Positions 7,612 through 15,780 of a DNA stretch of 54,820 nucleotides are shown here, piece by piece; position 1 is the first letter of the stretch; each line of letters starts with the position of its first letter. The notes under the pieces are model-generated. The model was given only the letters and a program-made list of their open reading frames with translations, had not been told where the DNA came from and did no database searches. The DNA is from Acidobacteriota bacterium. GTDB lineage: Bacteria; Acidobacteriota; Terriglobia; Acidiferrales; UBA7541. Made by a program: the position numbers and the translations under genes. The stretch covers positions 531-55,350 of the forward strand of contig PLUM01000107.1 in NCBI GenBank assembly GCA_003165465.1. Reading direction: 5' to 3'.

Positions 7612-8856
7612 GTGTCCACTCGTTTTCGCGCCTTAGAACACCGCAATTTCCAACTCTTCTTTGCCGGCCAGCTTACCTCGCTTATCGGCACGTGGATGCA
7701 ATCGACCGCGCAGCTCTGGCTTATCTACAGGTTGACGAACTCGCCCGCGCTGCTCGGTGTTTTCGGATTCGCCAGCCAAATTCCAATTCTCTTCCTGGCC
7801 TCGCTCGGCGGATATGTGGGTGACCGTTACAACCGCCAACGAGGAGTGATCTGGACGCAAACCGCCGCACTGGTCCTGTCGTTCGTGCTGGCCGCGCTCA
7901 CGCTGCTCGGCGTCATTCGCGTCTGGGAAATCATTCTGATCGGATTCCTTGCCGGCATCGTCAATGCGTTCGACGTGCCTATTCGACAGTCATTTCTCGT
8001 TCACATGGTTGGCAAGGAACATTTGCCCAACGCGATCGCGCTGAACGCCTCCATCTTCAATGGCGCGCGCGTCGTAGGCCCGGCCCTTGCGGGCTTCGCC
8101 ATCCTGTGGTTTGGCGAGGGTTGGTGTTTTTTCCTGAACGGCATAAGTTTTCTGGCCGTGATCATCGCGCTGCTGATGATGCGGATCGAAAAAATCGAGT
8201 CGAGCGCGGGCAAAGGCTCTCCATGGCAAAACTTCGTTCAGGGATTCCACTTCGTGATGAGCGACGCGCCGATTCGCTCCTCGCTGCTGCTCGTGAGCGT
8301 GATGAGCATGTTTGGCCTGCAATACACCGTGTTCCTGCCGATTTTCGCGCGCGACATCCTCCATGGAGGGCCGGGGCGGCTGGGGATGCTGATGAGTTTC
8401 GCCGGAGTCGGCGCGGTCATCGGCGCACTGCACTTTGCCGCGCGCACCGATTACAAGGGCCTTGTGGAATGGATCGCCGCGACCGCCTTAACGTGCTCGC
8501 TGGGCCTCATCCTGTTTTCACAATCGCACGTCTTTTGGCTGTCGGCCGCAATGCTGCTGATCGTCGGCTTTTCGGCCACCTCGCAACTGGCGGCCACCAA
8601 TACCATTATCCAGGGCCGCGTGCCCGACCACCTGCGCAGCCGCGTCATGGCCGTTTACGCCTCCATGTTCATGGGCGTCCAGCCGATTGGCGCATTGATC
8701 GCCGGCGTCGTGGCGAAGCGGATCGGCGCACCCTACGCGCTCAGTGGATTTGGATCGGTCTGCCTGCTGGCGAGCGTATTCTTTGTGTTTCGCATCGCCA
8801 TGCGCCTGGGGCAAACGGAAACCCCGGCGGAACATCAGGCGGGATTGGAACGATAG
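7612..8856 (+). CDS. MFS transporter, EntS-like exporter family
   Basis: This protein of about 414 residues has twelve predicted hydrophobic segments. It opens STRFRALEHRNFQLFFAGQL, typical of the MFS exporter group that includes the enterobactin exporter EntS. The loop motif GGYVGDRYNRQR lies between segments two and three, and NAFDVPIRQSFLVHMVGKEH lies in the middle, also typical of this group. The substrate is unknown. The frame is open to a TTG at 7576; I prefer the GTG at 7612 because family members begin near this point. Its last 22 bases overlap the convergent pqqE gene. Confidence 0.85.
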   Translation: MSTRFRALEHRNFQLFFAGQLTSLIGTWMQSTAQLWLIYRLTNSPALLGVFGFASQIPILFLASLGGYVGDRYNRQRGVIWTQTAALVLSFVLAALTLLGVIRVWEIILIGFLAGIVNAFDVPIRQSFLVHMVGKEHLPNAIALNASIFNGARVVGPALAGFAILWFGEGWCFFLNGISFLAVIIALLMMRIEKIESSAGKGSPWQNFVQGFHFVMSDAPIRSSLLLVSVMSMFGLQYTVFLPIFARDILHGGPGRLGMLMSFAGVGAVIGALHFAARTDYKGLVEWIAATALTCSLGLILFSQSHVFWLSAAMLLIVGFSATSQLAATNTIIQGRVPDHLRSRVMAVYASMFMGVQPIGALIAGVVAKRIGAPYALSGFGSVCLLASVFFVFRIAMRLGQTETPAEHQAGLER

Positions 8857-9944
8857 ATCCAGTCTGGCTTTATATTTACAAAGGATTCCGCGGAAGGCCG
8901 ATTCACGGCGGAAATAATGGCGTCCACCTTGGAACGCTCCGGCGCAAGGAAACAAACCGGATCGGTCGCCGCTGCATCGCCGGTTACAAGAAACGCCTGG
9001 CAACGGCAGCCGCCGAAATCTCGCTCGCGCCGGTCGCAACTCTTGCAGGGTTCGGGCATCCACTCCTCGCCGCGAAATTTTCGGAAGGCTTCCGATGTTT
9101 CCCAAATTTCACGCAGGCCGCGATCTTTCACGTTGTCGAAATGCAAGCCCGGTATAATTTGCGCCGCGTGGCACGGAAGCGCGTCGCCGTTTGGCGTGAC
9201 CAGCAGCATCTTGCGTCCCCACCCTCCCATGCACGCCTTCGGATACTTCGCGTAGTAGTCGGGCACGACGAATTCAACATTAATTTTTCCGCGCAAACGT
9301 TCTTCCGCGCGCTTTAGAAATTCGATAGAGCGATCGAGCTGCTCGCGCGTGGGCAGAAGATTCTCGCGATTGGCAAAGGCCCAGCTGTAATACTGCACGT
9401 TCGCGAATTCAATGCGGCCGGCGCTCGACGATTCGGCGAGCGCGAGCATTTGTTCGATTTGATCGATGTTGCGGCGGTGAATGACAAAGTTCAGCGTCAA
9501 GGCCACGCGGCGCGTCTTCAGCCAGTCGAGAACCAGGAGCTTGTGCGCGTGCGATTTCGCGCCGGAGATTTCATTGGCGGACTCTTCCTGCGCGCCCTGA
9601 AAACTCAACTGAATATGATCGACGCCCGCTTGAATCAGTTCGTCCAGCCGCGCTTCCTCCAGCGGAAGCCCCGACGTGATGAGGTTGACGTAGAGTCCGG
9701 CGCCGCGGGCGGCCCGGACCAGATCCAGCAGGTCAGTGCGGGCCAGCGGCTCTCCTCCCGTAAAATCCGCCTGGAGGACGCCCGCTTCGGCGGCTTCGCG
9801 GAATACGCGCGACCAATTCTCGGTGGAGAGTTCGCCCGCGCGAGGCCCCATTTCAACGGGATTCGAGCAATAGACGCAATGCAGCGGACACCGATACGTC
9901 AATTCGGCGATGAGCGCGAGCGGCGGCGGAGCCGCGGAAGTCAT
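8835..9944 (-). CDS. pqqE: PQQ biosynthesis radical SAM protein PqqE
   Basis: This 369-residue protein has the radical SAM motif C19-x3-C23-x2-C26 (RCPLHCVYC), the FTGGEPL SAM-binding segment and a SPASM-type C-terminal region (PCHAAQ, EPCKSCDRRERDFGGCRCQA, DPVC) that would hold auxiliary clusters. PqqE forms the carbon-carbon bond between Glu and Tyr of the PqqA peptide, the first step of pyrroloquinoline quinone synthesis. It is the last gene of pqqABCDE; its ATG overlaps the pqqD stop by four bases, so translation is coupled. Its 3' end overlaps the convergent MFS gene. Confidence 0.95.
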   Translation of the reverse strand: MTSAAPPPLALIAELTYRCPLHCVYCSNPVEMGPRAGELSTENWSRVFREAAEAGVLQADFTGGEPLARTDLLDLVRAARGAGLYVNLITSGLPLEEARLDELIQAGVDHIQLSFQGAQEESANEISGAKSHAHKLLVLDWLKTRRVALTLNFVIHRRNIDQIEQMLALAESSSAGRIEFANVQYYSWAFANRENLLPTREQLDRSIEFLKRAEERLRGKINVEFVVPDYYAKYPKACMGGWGRKMLLVTPNGDALPCHAAQIIPGLHFDNVKDRGLREIWETSEAFRKFRGEEWMPEPCKSCDRRERDFGGCRCQAFLVTGDAAATDPVCFLAPERSKVDAIISAVNRPSAESFVNIKPDWIYRSNPA

Positions 9945-10252
9945 TTCGTGTCCGCACTCCCGCCGGCCGGGTCGGAAAGGAAGTCGAGCGCCCGCTGGTC
10001 GTGGAGAAGCGCGAGGTAGGCGAGGATATCCGTTTCGACCTTCCGTGACTCGGCCTGCGAATAGACCTTCTGCAAATCGGAAACAATTTCCTGAACCGTG
10101 CGTGTGCCATCGCAGCGTTCGACGATTTCCAGGCTCGGGCCGTTCAATCGCAGCGCGCGCTCAGGCATGTGCAGAACGCGCGACGGCTGGCTCTTTTCAT
10201 TCAGGCGGCAACCCATGGCGAGGCGCGGTCGGCTTTTCAGTTCAGGCGTCAT
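9941..10252 (-). CDS. pqqD: PQQ biosynthesis peptide chaperone PqqD
   Basis: This 103-residue protein has the PqqD/RRE fold pattern: RPRLAMGCRLNEKSQPSRVL, HMPERALRLNGPSLEIVERC, DGTRTVQEIVSDL and DILAYLALLHDQRALDFL. PqqD binds the PqqA precursor and presents it to PqqE. The start is the ATG at 10252, four bases after the pqqC stop; a longer open frame to 10387 overlaps pqqC and is not family-like. The C-terminal SDPAGGSADTK is probably disordered. It overlaps pqqE by four bases. Confidence 0.92.
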   Translation of the reverse strand: MTPELKSRPRLAMGCRLNEKSQPSRVLHMPERALRLNGPSLEIVERCDGTRTVQEIVSDLQKVYSQAESRKVETDILAYLALLHDQRALDFLSDPAGGSADTK

Positions 10253-10256
10253 CGCG

Positions 10257-10994
10257 TCAGCCTCCTCCCGTGCGCGTTTCAGCAGGTTTGAAAGCTCCGG
10301 GGGCCGGCCAGCCCGGTTCGACGTAGGCGAAGTACAGCGCATCGAGCTGCGCCCAGAGAATGTCGCACTTGCCTCGCAGCGCGGCATAAGCCTTGTCCTG
10401 ATCCTCGCGCGTGCGCGCGTGCTTCACGACCCAGGCGAGAGCGAATTCCGCGTCTTCGGGGGCCTGCGTCAGGCGCCCGGTGAAATAGTCGAGGCCGCCA
10501 GAGAGCCAGGGATAGTGCTTGCGAAGGGCGTCGATGCGCAGGGCAATGAGCTTGCCTGAAAAAAGCTCCGTAAGCGAAGAGGCAACGGCTTCGGGAAACG
10601 ACCGCGTGGAAACAAACTCAATGTACGCCTGCACGGCGTAGCGCGTGGCCGGCAAGATGCCTTCGCCGCGAATCGCTTCCTCGCGCGACAGGCCCGTGGC
10701 CGCAACCAAGTGGAGCCACTTTTCGATGCCTCCGGGGCGCGTGCCGTCGCCATCGTGATCGATGATGCGTTTGCGCCAGGCGCGCCGGAAATCCGGATCG
10801 TCGGTCCGCATGAGAATGGCGGCGTCCTTGATCGGAATTCGGCTCTGGTAGTAGTAGCGATTGAGCGCCCAGGCTTGCAGTTGCGCGCGCGTCAGCTTGC
10901 CCTCGTGCATCAAAAGGTGAAATGGGTGCTGGTGGTGATACCGTTCCTTGCCGATGGCGTGAAAGCCGGCGATGAAGTCCGATTCCGAGAGCAA
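10257..10994 (-). CDS. pqqC: Pyrroloquinoline-quinone synthase PqqC
   Basis: This 245-residue all-helical protein of the heme-oxygenase-like fold would catalyse the final ring closure and oxidation giving PQQ. Family segments seen include GKERYHHQHPFHLLMHEGKL, then LQAWALNRYYYQSRIPIKDA, the IIDHDGDGTRPGGIEKWL loop and the C-terminal ALRGKCDILWAQLDAL. The start is chosen by ribosome-binding site: the TTG at 10994 has AGGAGA (11001-11006) at a good distance. The TTG six codons further upstream has none. The pqqB stop lies 20 bases upstream. Confidence 0.93.
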   Translation of the reverse strand: MLSESDFIAGFHAIGKERYHHQHPFHLLMHEGKLTRAQLQAWALNRYYYQSRIPIKDAAILMRTDDPDFRRAWRKRIIDHDGDGTRPGGIEKWLHLVAATGLSREEAIRGEGILPATRYAVQAYIEFVSTRSFPEAVASSLTELFSGKLIALRIDALRKHYPWLSGGLDYFTGRLTQAPEDAEFALAWVVKHARTREDQDKAYAALRGKCDILWAQLDALYFAYVEPGWPAPGAFKPAETRTGGG

Positions 10995-11014
10995 AGCGTC
11001 TCTCCTATCCAAAG

Positions 11015-11947
11015 TTATACGTCGAAATTCATTCCATCATACGCAATTTCCCAGCCTGCGTCTCGCACTTCGCGGCCCTCAGGGCTTTCCTCATCCAAGA
11101 TCGGATTCGTATTATTGATGTGAATGAGGACGCGCCGGCCCCGTTCCGCAAAATTACACTGCGCAAGCATTCCATCGGCTCCGGAAAGAGGAACGTGTCC
11201 AATTTCGCGCGCCGTTTTCGTCCCGACTCCCGCGGCAATCAATTCGTTCTCGTCCCAAAACGTTCCGTCGACAAGGGAAAGGTCGCTGGATCGCACCCAG
11301 TCCTTCCACTCCTCCGAGCGCCCAGGGAGAGTGGGAGCATAAAACATCTGTTTCTTTCCCTGCGACAACACCAGACCCATAACGGCTTCATCCGCAGGAA
11401 GCGTTCGCCGCAACTCTTCGCTCACATAATCGGGATACGCGCCGCCAAGAGGGACCATGCGAAAGCGCATGGAGGTTTCTTCACTTGAAGAATTGCCCGA
11501 ATCCAGTGAAATCCACGTGTTGGTTGCAACGTCGCGCCAGACCGCAGGGGGATTCGCGCGGTCCAGCACGCGAAACACGCGATTATCTTCCAACAAGATG
11601 CGCCGGATTGACGGCGTGGCATAAATTTGTAACGGCTGAAATTCGCGCAGATGAAGCAGCCCAATAACGGAATCGACGTCGGCGCTTGTGAGGATGACGC
11701 CAACAATCGGCGTATGCCGCAGCGGTTGCGCGGGATTGAGAAGAGACGCTGATAGAATTTGGGTGCGAAGATCGGGCGAGGCGTTGAGAAGAAAATATTT
11801 CCCTGCGCTTGGGGACACTACCACCTGCGCCTGCGAACGTGCCTGGCCACGCATCGTACCCGCTCTCAGGCGAGAGCAGTTATGGCAGGCACAATTCCAC
11901 TGGGGAAAACCACCCCCGGCCGCTGAGCCGAGGACCGTAACGCGCAT
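11015..11947 (-). CDS. pqqB: PQQ biosynthesis protein PqqB (metallo-beta-lactamase fold)
   Basis: This 310-residue protein begins MRVTVLGSAAGGGFPQWNCA, which is diagnostic for PqqB, and has the C-terminal HINNTNPILDEESPEGREVR segment. The fold is a metallo-beta-lactamase; PqqB is thought to hydroxylate the Glu-Tyr-derived intermediate. The ATG at 11947 lies 12 bases after the pqqA stop. It is the second gene of the operon. Confidence 0.95.
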   Translation of the reverse strand: MRVTVLGSAAGGGFPQWNCACHNCSRLRAGTMRGQARSQAQVVVSPSAGKYFLLNASPDLRTQILSASLLNPAQPLRHTPIVGVILTSADVDSVIGLLHLREFQPLQIYATPSIRRILLEDNRVFRVLDRANPPAVWRDVATNTWISLDSGNSSSEETSMRFRMVPLGGAYPDYVSEELRRTLPADEAVMGLVLSQGKKQMFYAPTLPGRSEEWKDWVRSSDLSLVDGTFWDENELIAAGVGTKTAREIGHVPLSGADGMLAQCNFAERGRRVLIHINNTNPILDEESPEGREVRDAGWEIAYDGMNFDV

Positions 11948-11959
11948 GTGAACCCAGGT

Positions 11960-12037
11960 TTAGAGTTCAGCGTTCGCGTACGAGCTGATTTCGCAGCTCA
12001 AGCAAATCTCTTCGTGCCGGGGAGTTGTCCATTCCAT
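11960..12037 (-). CDS. pqqA: PQQ precursor peptide PqqA
   Basis: This is a 25-codon gene, below usual ORF cut-offs. The peptide begins MEWTTPRHEEICLSCEISSY and ends ANAEL. The W..P..EI opening and the E-x3-Y pair (E16 and Y20), the two residues that PqqE crosslinks, match known PqqA peptides. An AAGGAG ribosome-binding site lies at 12048-12053, ten bases before the ATG. It is the first gene of the operon, directly upstream of pqqB, so the product supplies the backbone of PQQ. Two cysteines (C12, C15) near the crosslinked Glu are an unusual detail. Confidence comes from motif, length, ribosome-binding site and position together. Confidence 0.92.
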   Translation of the reverse strand: MEWTTPRHEEICLSCEISSYANAEL

Positions 12038-12080
12038 ATTGTAGGTGCTCCTTAGTCTTTGGGACTGAATTACTGCGGCA

Positions 12081-12109
12081 AGAGTAATTCGAAAAGGCAG
12101 GAAAATCAA
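12081..12109 (-). promoter_or_regulatory. Candidate promoter of the pqqABCDE operon
   Basis: On the minus strand TTGATT (12104-12109) and TACTCT (12081-12086) are separated by 17 bases, about 44 bases upstream of pqqA. The rest of the 12038-12257 gap, between pqqA and the divergent receptor gene, is AT-rich near this site and shows no riboswitch-like structure that I recognise. Confidence 0.35.
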
Positions 12110-12257
12110 CACCAAAATTTTCTCCACATTCCCTGCCCTCGAAAATTGCAGGAAAAAATAATCGCGTCAATGACACAAGCCCAATGGTTGAGGCATACTA
12201 GCGCGCCATCAAGGGGTGCGTGGCCTCGAACTAGGGGGGGGCCACTCAGGGGGATCC

Positions 12258-15200
12258 GTGTTCAGAGAACGATCTATATTGCGTATTCAAAGGAGTTGCC
12301 GCGGCTGCATTCCCATTTTCGGATTATTGTTCTTCGCCATTATGCCCACGGCTGGGCAAGCTCAGGTCACCGCCTCGATTACGGGAAACGTGGTGGATGC
12401 CACGGGCGCGGTTGTGCGGGACGTACGCGTTACCGTCACGAGCATGGAGACGGGTGCAACGCGGACGGTCACCACGGACGATTCGGGCAATTATCGCGTA
12501 CTGTCCCTCCCCCTCGGCCCTCAAGAACTGAAGGCCGAAAAGCAGGGCTTCAAGTCCGTCGTGCGCATGGGCGTCAGCCTGGAAGTGGGCCAGGAAGCGG
12601 TCGTGAATTTCCGCCTGGCGCCGGGCGAACTCATCCAGCGGATTAGCGTTTCGGAACAGGCGCCCGTCGTCAACGTTACGACCGCGTCCGTTTCCGGGAT
12701 GGTTGATGAACGCCAGATCAAGGAATTGCCGCTGAACGGCCGCAGCTTCGACACTCTGATCGCCCTCAACCCCGGCGCGATCAATTACAGCGCGTTGAAA
12801 AGCCTCAATACCAGCACGAGCGATGGGAACACGTTCTCCGTGGCCGGGCGGCGCACCAGCGAAAATTTATTCCTCCTCAACGGCGTCGAGTACATGGGAT
12901 CGAGCCAACTTGCCGTGACTCCGGGAGGCGTCAGCGGCTCTTTGCTGGGGATCGACGCCGTGCGCGAGTTCAACGTGCTTACGGACACCTACTCCGCTGA
13001 ATACGGAAAGCGCGCAGGAGCGCAAGTCAGCATCGTCACGCAATCCGGAACAAATCAATTTCACGGCTCCATTTTTGAATTTTTGCGAAACAGCGCCCTC
13101 GATTCGCCGGGGCCGTTCGACCGGGGAACCGTTCCTCCCTTCCGAAGAAATCAATTCGGAGGCGCGGCTGGCGGCCCACTCATGAAAGATCGCCTCTTCC
13201 TGTTCGGCAACTATGAAGGATTCCGGCAAGCGCTGGACATGAGCAGTCTGAGCGTGGTCCCCGATCTTCTGGCACGGACCGGCTCATTGCCGAATGCTGG
13301 CACCGGCGTATATGCGCCCGTCAGCCTGCTGAACGCAGCGATGCTGCCGTACATGTCCTTTTGGCCGCAGCAGGATGTCGGCCCTGGTGCGGAGTTGATG
13401 GTGCCGTCGACAACTACTCCCGCAACTCTCGTTCCGAGTGGCACGGCGTACTCGCACAACCATCCCAATTCGCACATCCAGGAAGATTTCGGAACCCTGC
13501 GAATGGACTACAACATTGGCAATCGGGACACGCTTACCGGAGCTTACACGATCGACGATGGAAACAGCCTCATTCCCATGGCCGATCCGCTGTTCGCGTC
13601 CTACACGCCTCTGCGCATGCAAGTCATCAGCCTGAGCGAAACGCATATTTTTTCTCCGTCGATCCTCAACACGGCCACGCTCGGATTTTCGCGCGCCTCT
13701 TTTGCGTTGGGGTCGGTTCCCCTCGCCGTGTTCCCCGCCAGCCTCTCGTTCGTTACGGGCATGGGGCCCGGCGGAATCGTCGTGGGCGGCGGCGCGACGA
13801 CCACGGCGAATGGGTCCATTACATCGGCTGGTTCAAACAATGCGGCGGGCGCCGCCAACCACAGGAATCTGTTCACATACGAAGACAGCCTGCGAATGAT
13901 CCATGGGATTCATCAGATCAGCGTCGGCGTATCGCTCCAGCGGCTTCGCGACAACGAGGACACTGCGTCACGGCAACTTGGCCAGGCTACCTTCACGAGT
14001 TTGACGACTTTCCTGCAAGGGACGGTCAGCAATTTTCAGGTAGTTCCCCAACACACGGAACTGGGCTGGCGAAGTCTCTTCGGCGCATGGTACGTGGACG
14101 ACACCATCCGTCTGCGGCGCAATCTCACGCTGGAAGCCGGCATACGCCACGAATTCACCACCGGCTGGAACGAAGCCAACGGAAGGGCCGCTAACTATGT
14201 TTTCAATTCGGCAGGAGTGCTCGTTACAGCCCCAATCGTGGGCAACTCGGTGTACACGCAGAACAACGCGACGCGCCTGTTCAGCCCGCGCGTGGCCCTT
14301 GCGTGGGACGTCTTCGGAAACGGAAAGACCGCTATCCGCGCCGGATACGGCATGTACTACTCGTTGATCGATGATCTCGCTTTTCTGCAGAATTCGTTGC
14401 CACCCTATAACGGCGCCGCAACCTATGCGGGATCGTTATTCTCCTTTGCCCCGATCACTCCTGGGCCGCCGCCGGCGAACACAATCTATGCGCCTCAGGG
14501 AATCCAGGCGGATGCGAAAACGCCCACCGTACAGGAATGGAATTTGACCGTCGAGCAGCAGATCGGTCACAACACCGCGCTGCGCGTCGCCTATGTCGGG
14601 TCATTCGGCGTGCATGAATTGCTGAGCATCGACCCAAATACGATCCCCGCGCAGACTTGCACGCTAGCGGCAGGTTGCCCCTCGGGTGGCACTGGCACCC
14701 TGAGTGGCTTAGCCCCGCAAGGCGCCCTGTACGTCCCGGGACCTGGGACAGCCCGCCCGAACCCTCTGCTCTCGGCTGGATTTTTCTGGCTCACCGAAGG
14801 CAACAGCAGCTACAACGCTCTGCAGGTGGACGTGACTCACCGCATGAGCAAAGGGCTGGAGTTTCGCGGCAACTATACATGGTCGAAAAATATGGATATC
14901 AATTCCGCGCTGACCGGCGCGCAATCCAACAATCAGGCGCAAATGGTCCTCAATCGCAACAATCTGCGCGCGGACTGGGGCCCTTCCGCGTTAAATCCCG
15001 CCAGCCAGGCCAGCCTCTCAGCCAACTACGAACTTCCCTTCGGCCACGGCCAGCGCTGGCTGAACGATGTCTCCCGAAGGGAAAGCAAATTCGTTACCGG
15101 CTGGCAGTTGAACGGCATCGGAACATTTCTGTCCGGCTTCCCTTTCACTCCACTCATTGGCTCGAATCGCTCGGGCGACGGAGACATACGGAATCCGGAC

Positions 15201-15560
15201 CGGCCTTCCCTCAACCCCGCCTTCACCGGCTCAATTGTGACGGGAAATCCAAACCAATGGTATAACCCGAGCGCCTTCATTTTGCCGACACCGGGAACCT
15301 ATGGAAATTTGGGGAGAGGCACGCTGACCGGGCCGGGACTCGCGGATGTGGACATGTCGCTGTTCAAAAGCACCGGCATCACGGACAAAACTACGCTGCA
15401 ATTTCGTGCGGAGTTCTTCAATCTTCTTAATCGGTCGAACTACGGCCCGCCCAACGCAACCACTTTCTCGAAAGGCTCGGTCAGTCCTTCCGCCGGGCTG
15501 ATCACCACGACGGCTACTTTTCCGAGGCAAGTTCAACTTGGATTGAAACTGATTTTTTAG
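12258..15560 (+). CDS. TonB-dependent receptor, Oar-like, with carboxypeptidase-type N-terminal domain
   Basis: This outer-membrane protein has about 1100 residues. A signal peptide (hydrophobic IFGLLFFAIM ending AGQAQ) is followed by a carboxypeptidase-regulatory-like beta-sandwich (about 36-115, starting ASITGNVVDATGAVVRDVRV). A TonB plug follows (KELPLNGRSFDTLIALNPG, then a YSAEYGKRAGAQVSIVTQSG segment), then a long beta barrel that ends in a terminal aromatic (QLGLKLIF). This architecture is the greatly expanded acidobacterial Oar/SusC-like family used for uptake of large or complexed substrates. The GTG at 12258 is chosen because GGGGGAT precedes it; the frame is open 14 codons further. 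It is divergent from pqqA; any link to PQQ is inference only. Confidence 0.9.
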   Translation: MFRERSILRIQRSCRGCIPIFGLLFFAIMPTAGQAQVTASITGNVVDATGAVVRDVRVTVTSMETGATRTVTTDDSGNYRVLSLPLGPQELKAEKQGFKSVVRMGVSLEVGQEAVVNFRLAPGELIQRISVSEQAPVVNVTTASVSGMVDERQIKELPLNGRSFDTLIALNPGAINYSALKSLNTSTSDGNTFSVAGRRTSENLFLLNGVEYMGSSQLAVTPGGVSGSLLGIDAVREFNVLTDTYSAEYGKRAGAQVSIVTQSGTNQFHGSIFEFLRNSALDSPGPFDRGTVPPFRRNQFGGAAGGPLMKDRLFLFGNYEGFRQALDMSSLSVVPDLLARTGSLPNAGTGVYAPVSLLNAAMLPYMSFWPQQDVGPGAELMVPSTTTPATLVPSGTAYSHNHPNSHIQEDFGTLRMDYNIGNRDTLTGAYTIDDGNSLIPMADPLFASYTPLRMQVISLSETHIFSPSILNTATLGFSRASFALGSVPLAVFPASLSFVTGMGPGGIVVGGGATTTANGSITSAGSNNAAGAANHRNLFTYEDSLRMIHGIHQISVGVSLQRLRDNEDTASRQLGQATFTSLTTFLQGTVSNFQVVPQHTELGWRSLFGAWYVDDTIRLRRNLTLEAGIRHEFTTGWNEANGRAANYVFNSAGVLVTAPIVGNSVYTQNNATRLFSPRVALAWDVFGNGKTAIRAGYGMYYSLIDDLAFLQNSLPPYNGAATYAGSLFSFAPITPGPPPANTIYAPQGIQADAKTPTVQEWNLTVEQQIGHNTALRVAYVGSFGVHELLSIDPNTIPAQTCTLAAGCPSGGTGTLSGLAPQGALYVPGPGTARPNPLLSAGFFWLTEGNSSYNALQVDVTHRMSKGLEFRGNYTWSKNMDINSALTGAQSNNQAQMVLNRNNLRADWGPSALNPASQASLSANYELPFGHGQRWLNDVSRRESKFVTGWQLNGIGTFLSGFPFTPLIGSNRSGDGDIRNPDRPSLNPAFTGSIVTGNPNQWYNPSAFILPTPGTYGNLGRGTLTGPGLADVDMSLFKSTGITDKTTLQFRAEFFNLLNRSNYGPPNATTFSKGSVSPSAGLITTTATFPRQVQLGLKLIF

Positions 15561-15570
15561 ATTTTAGAAC

Positions 15571-15622
15571 GTGTTGCGTAAACTGGCGGAAAAACCCCGC
15601 CTCTGAAGAGGCGGGCTACAGC
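15571..15622. repeat. Palindromic repeat family A
   Basis: A GTGTTGCGTAAACTGGCGGA leader is followed by the perfect palindrome CCCGCCTCTGAAGAGGCGGG and the CTACAG border. It lies just after the receptor stop codon. Confidence 0.85.
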
Positions 15623-15646
15623 AATCCGCCGGCGGCATCGCCAATG

Positions 15647-15690
15647 CTGTAGCCCGGGTCTTCAGACCCGGGGATTTCTTACGGCGTTCG
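15647..15690. repeat. Palindromic repeat, covariant form of family A, inverted
   Basis: Read on the minus strand this has the family A layout, but the stem is CCCGGGTCTGAAGACCCGGG. Two base pairs have swapped (C-G to G-C) relative to the neighbouring copy while the CTGAAG centre and CTACAG border are kept. It faces the first copy, making an inverted pair between the convergent receptor and histidine kinase genes. Confidence 0.85.
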
Positions 15691-15780
15691 AGAATCCCGC
15701 TCTCGAAGCGACCGCCTCGCGGAATCTCCCAATGAATTCCGGATTGGACTCCGCGACAGCTTCCAGTGTCCATGAAACGA

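Noticed and set aside
11967-12176. 69-codon frame upstream of pqqB on the minus strand
   Set aside because: It is a different frame across the real 25-codon pqqA, has no family resemblance, and lacks the ribosome-binding site that pqqA has.
12038-12257. Cobalamin or other riboswitch ahead of the TonB-dependent receptor
   Set aside because: No conserved riboswitch box could be read in the 220-base gap on either strand.
12059-14194. Overlapping frames inside the TonB-dependent receptor gene (for example 12059-12646 and 13361-14194)
   Set aside because: They are out-of-frame shadows of an uninterrupted 1100-codon receptor with all expected domains.
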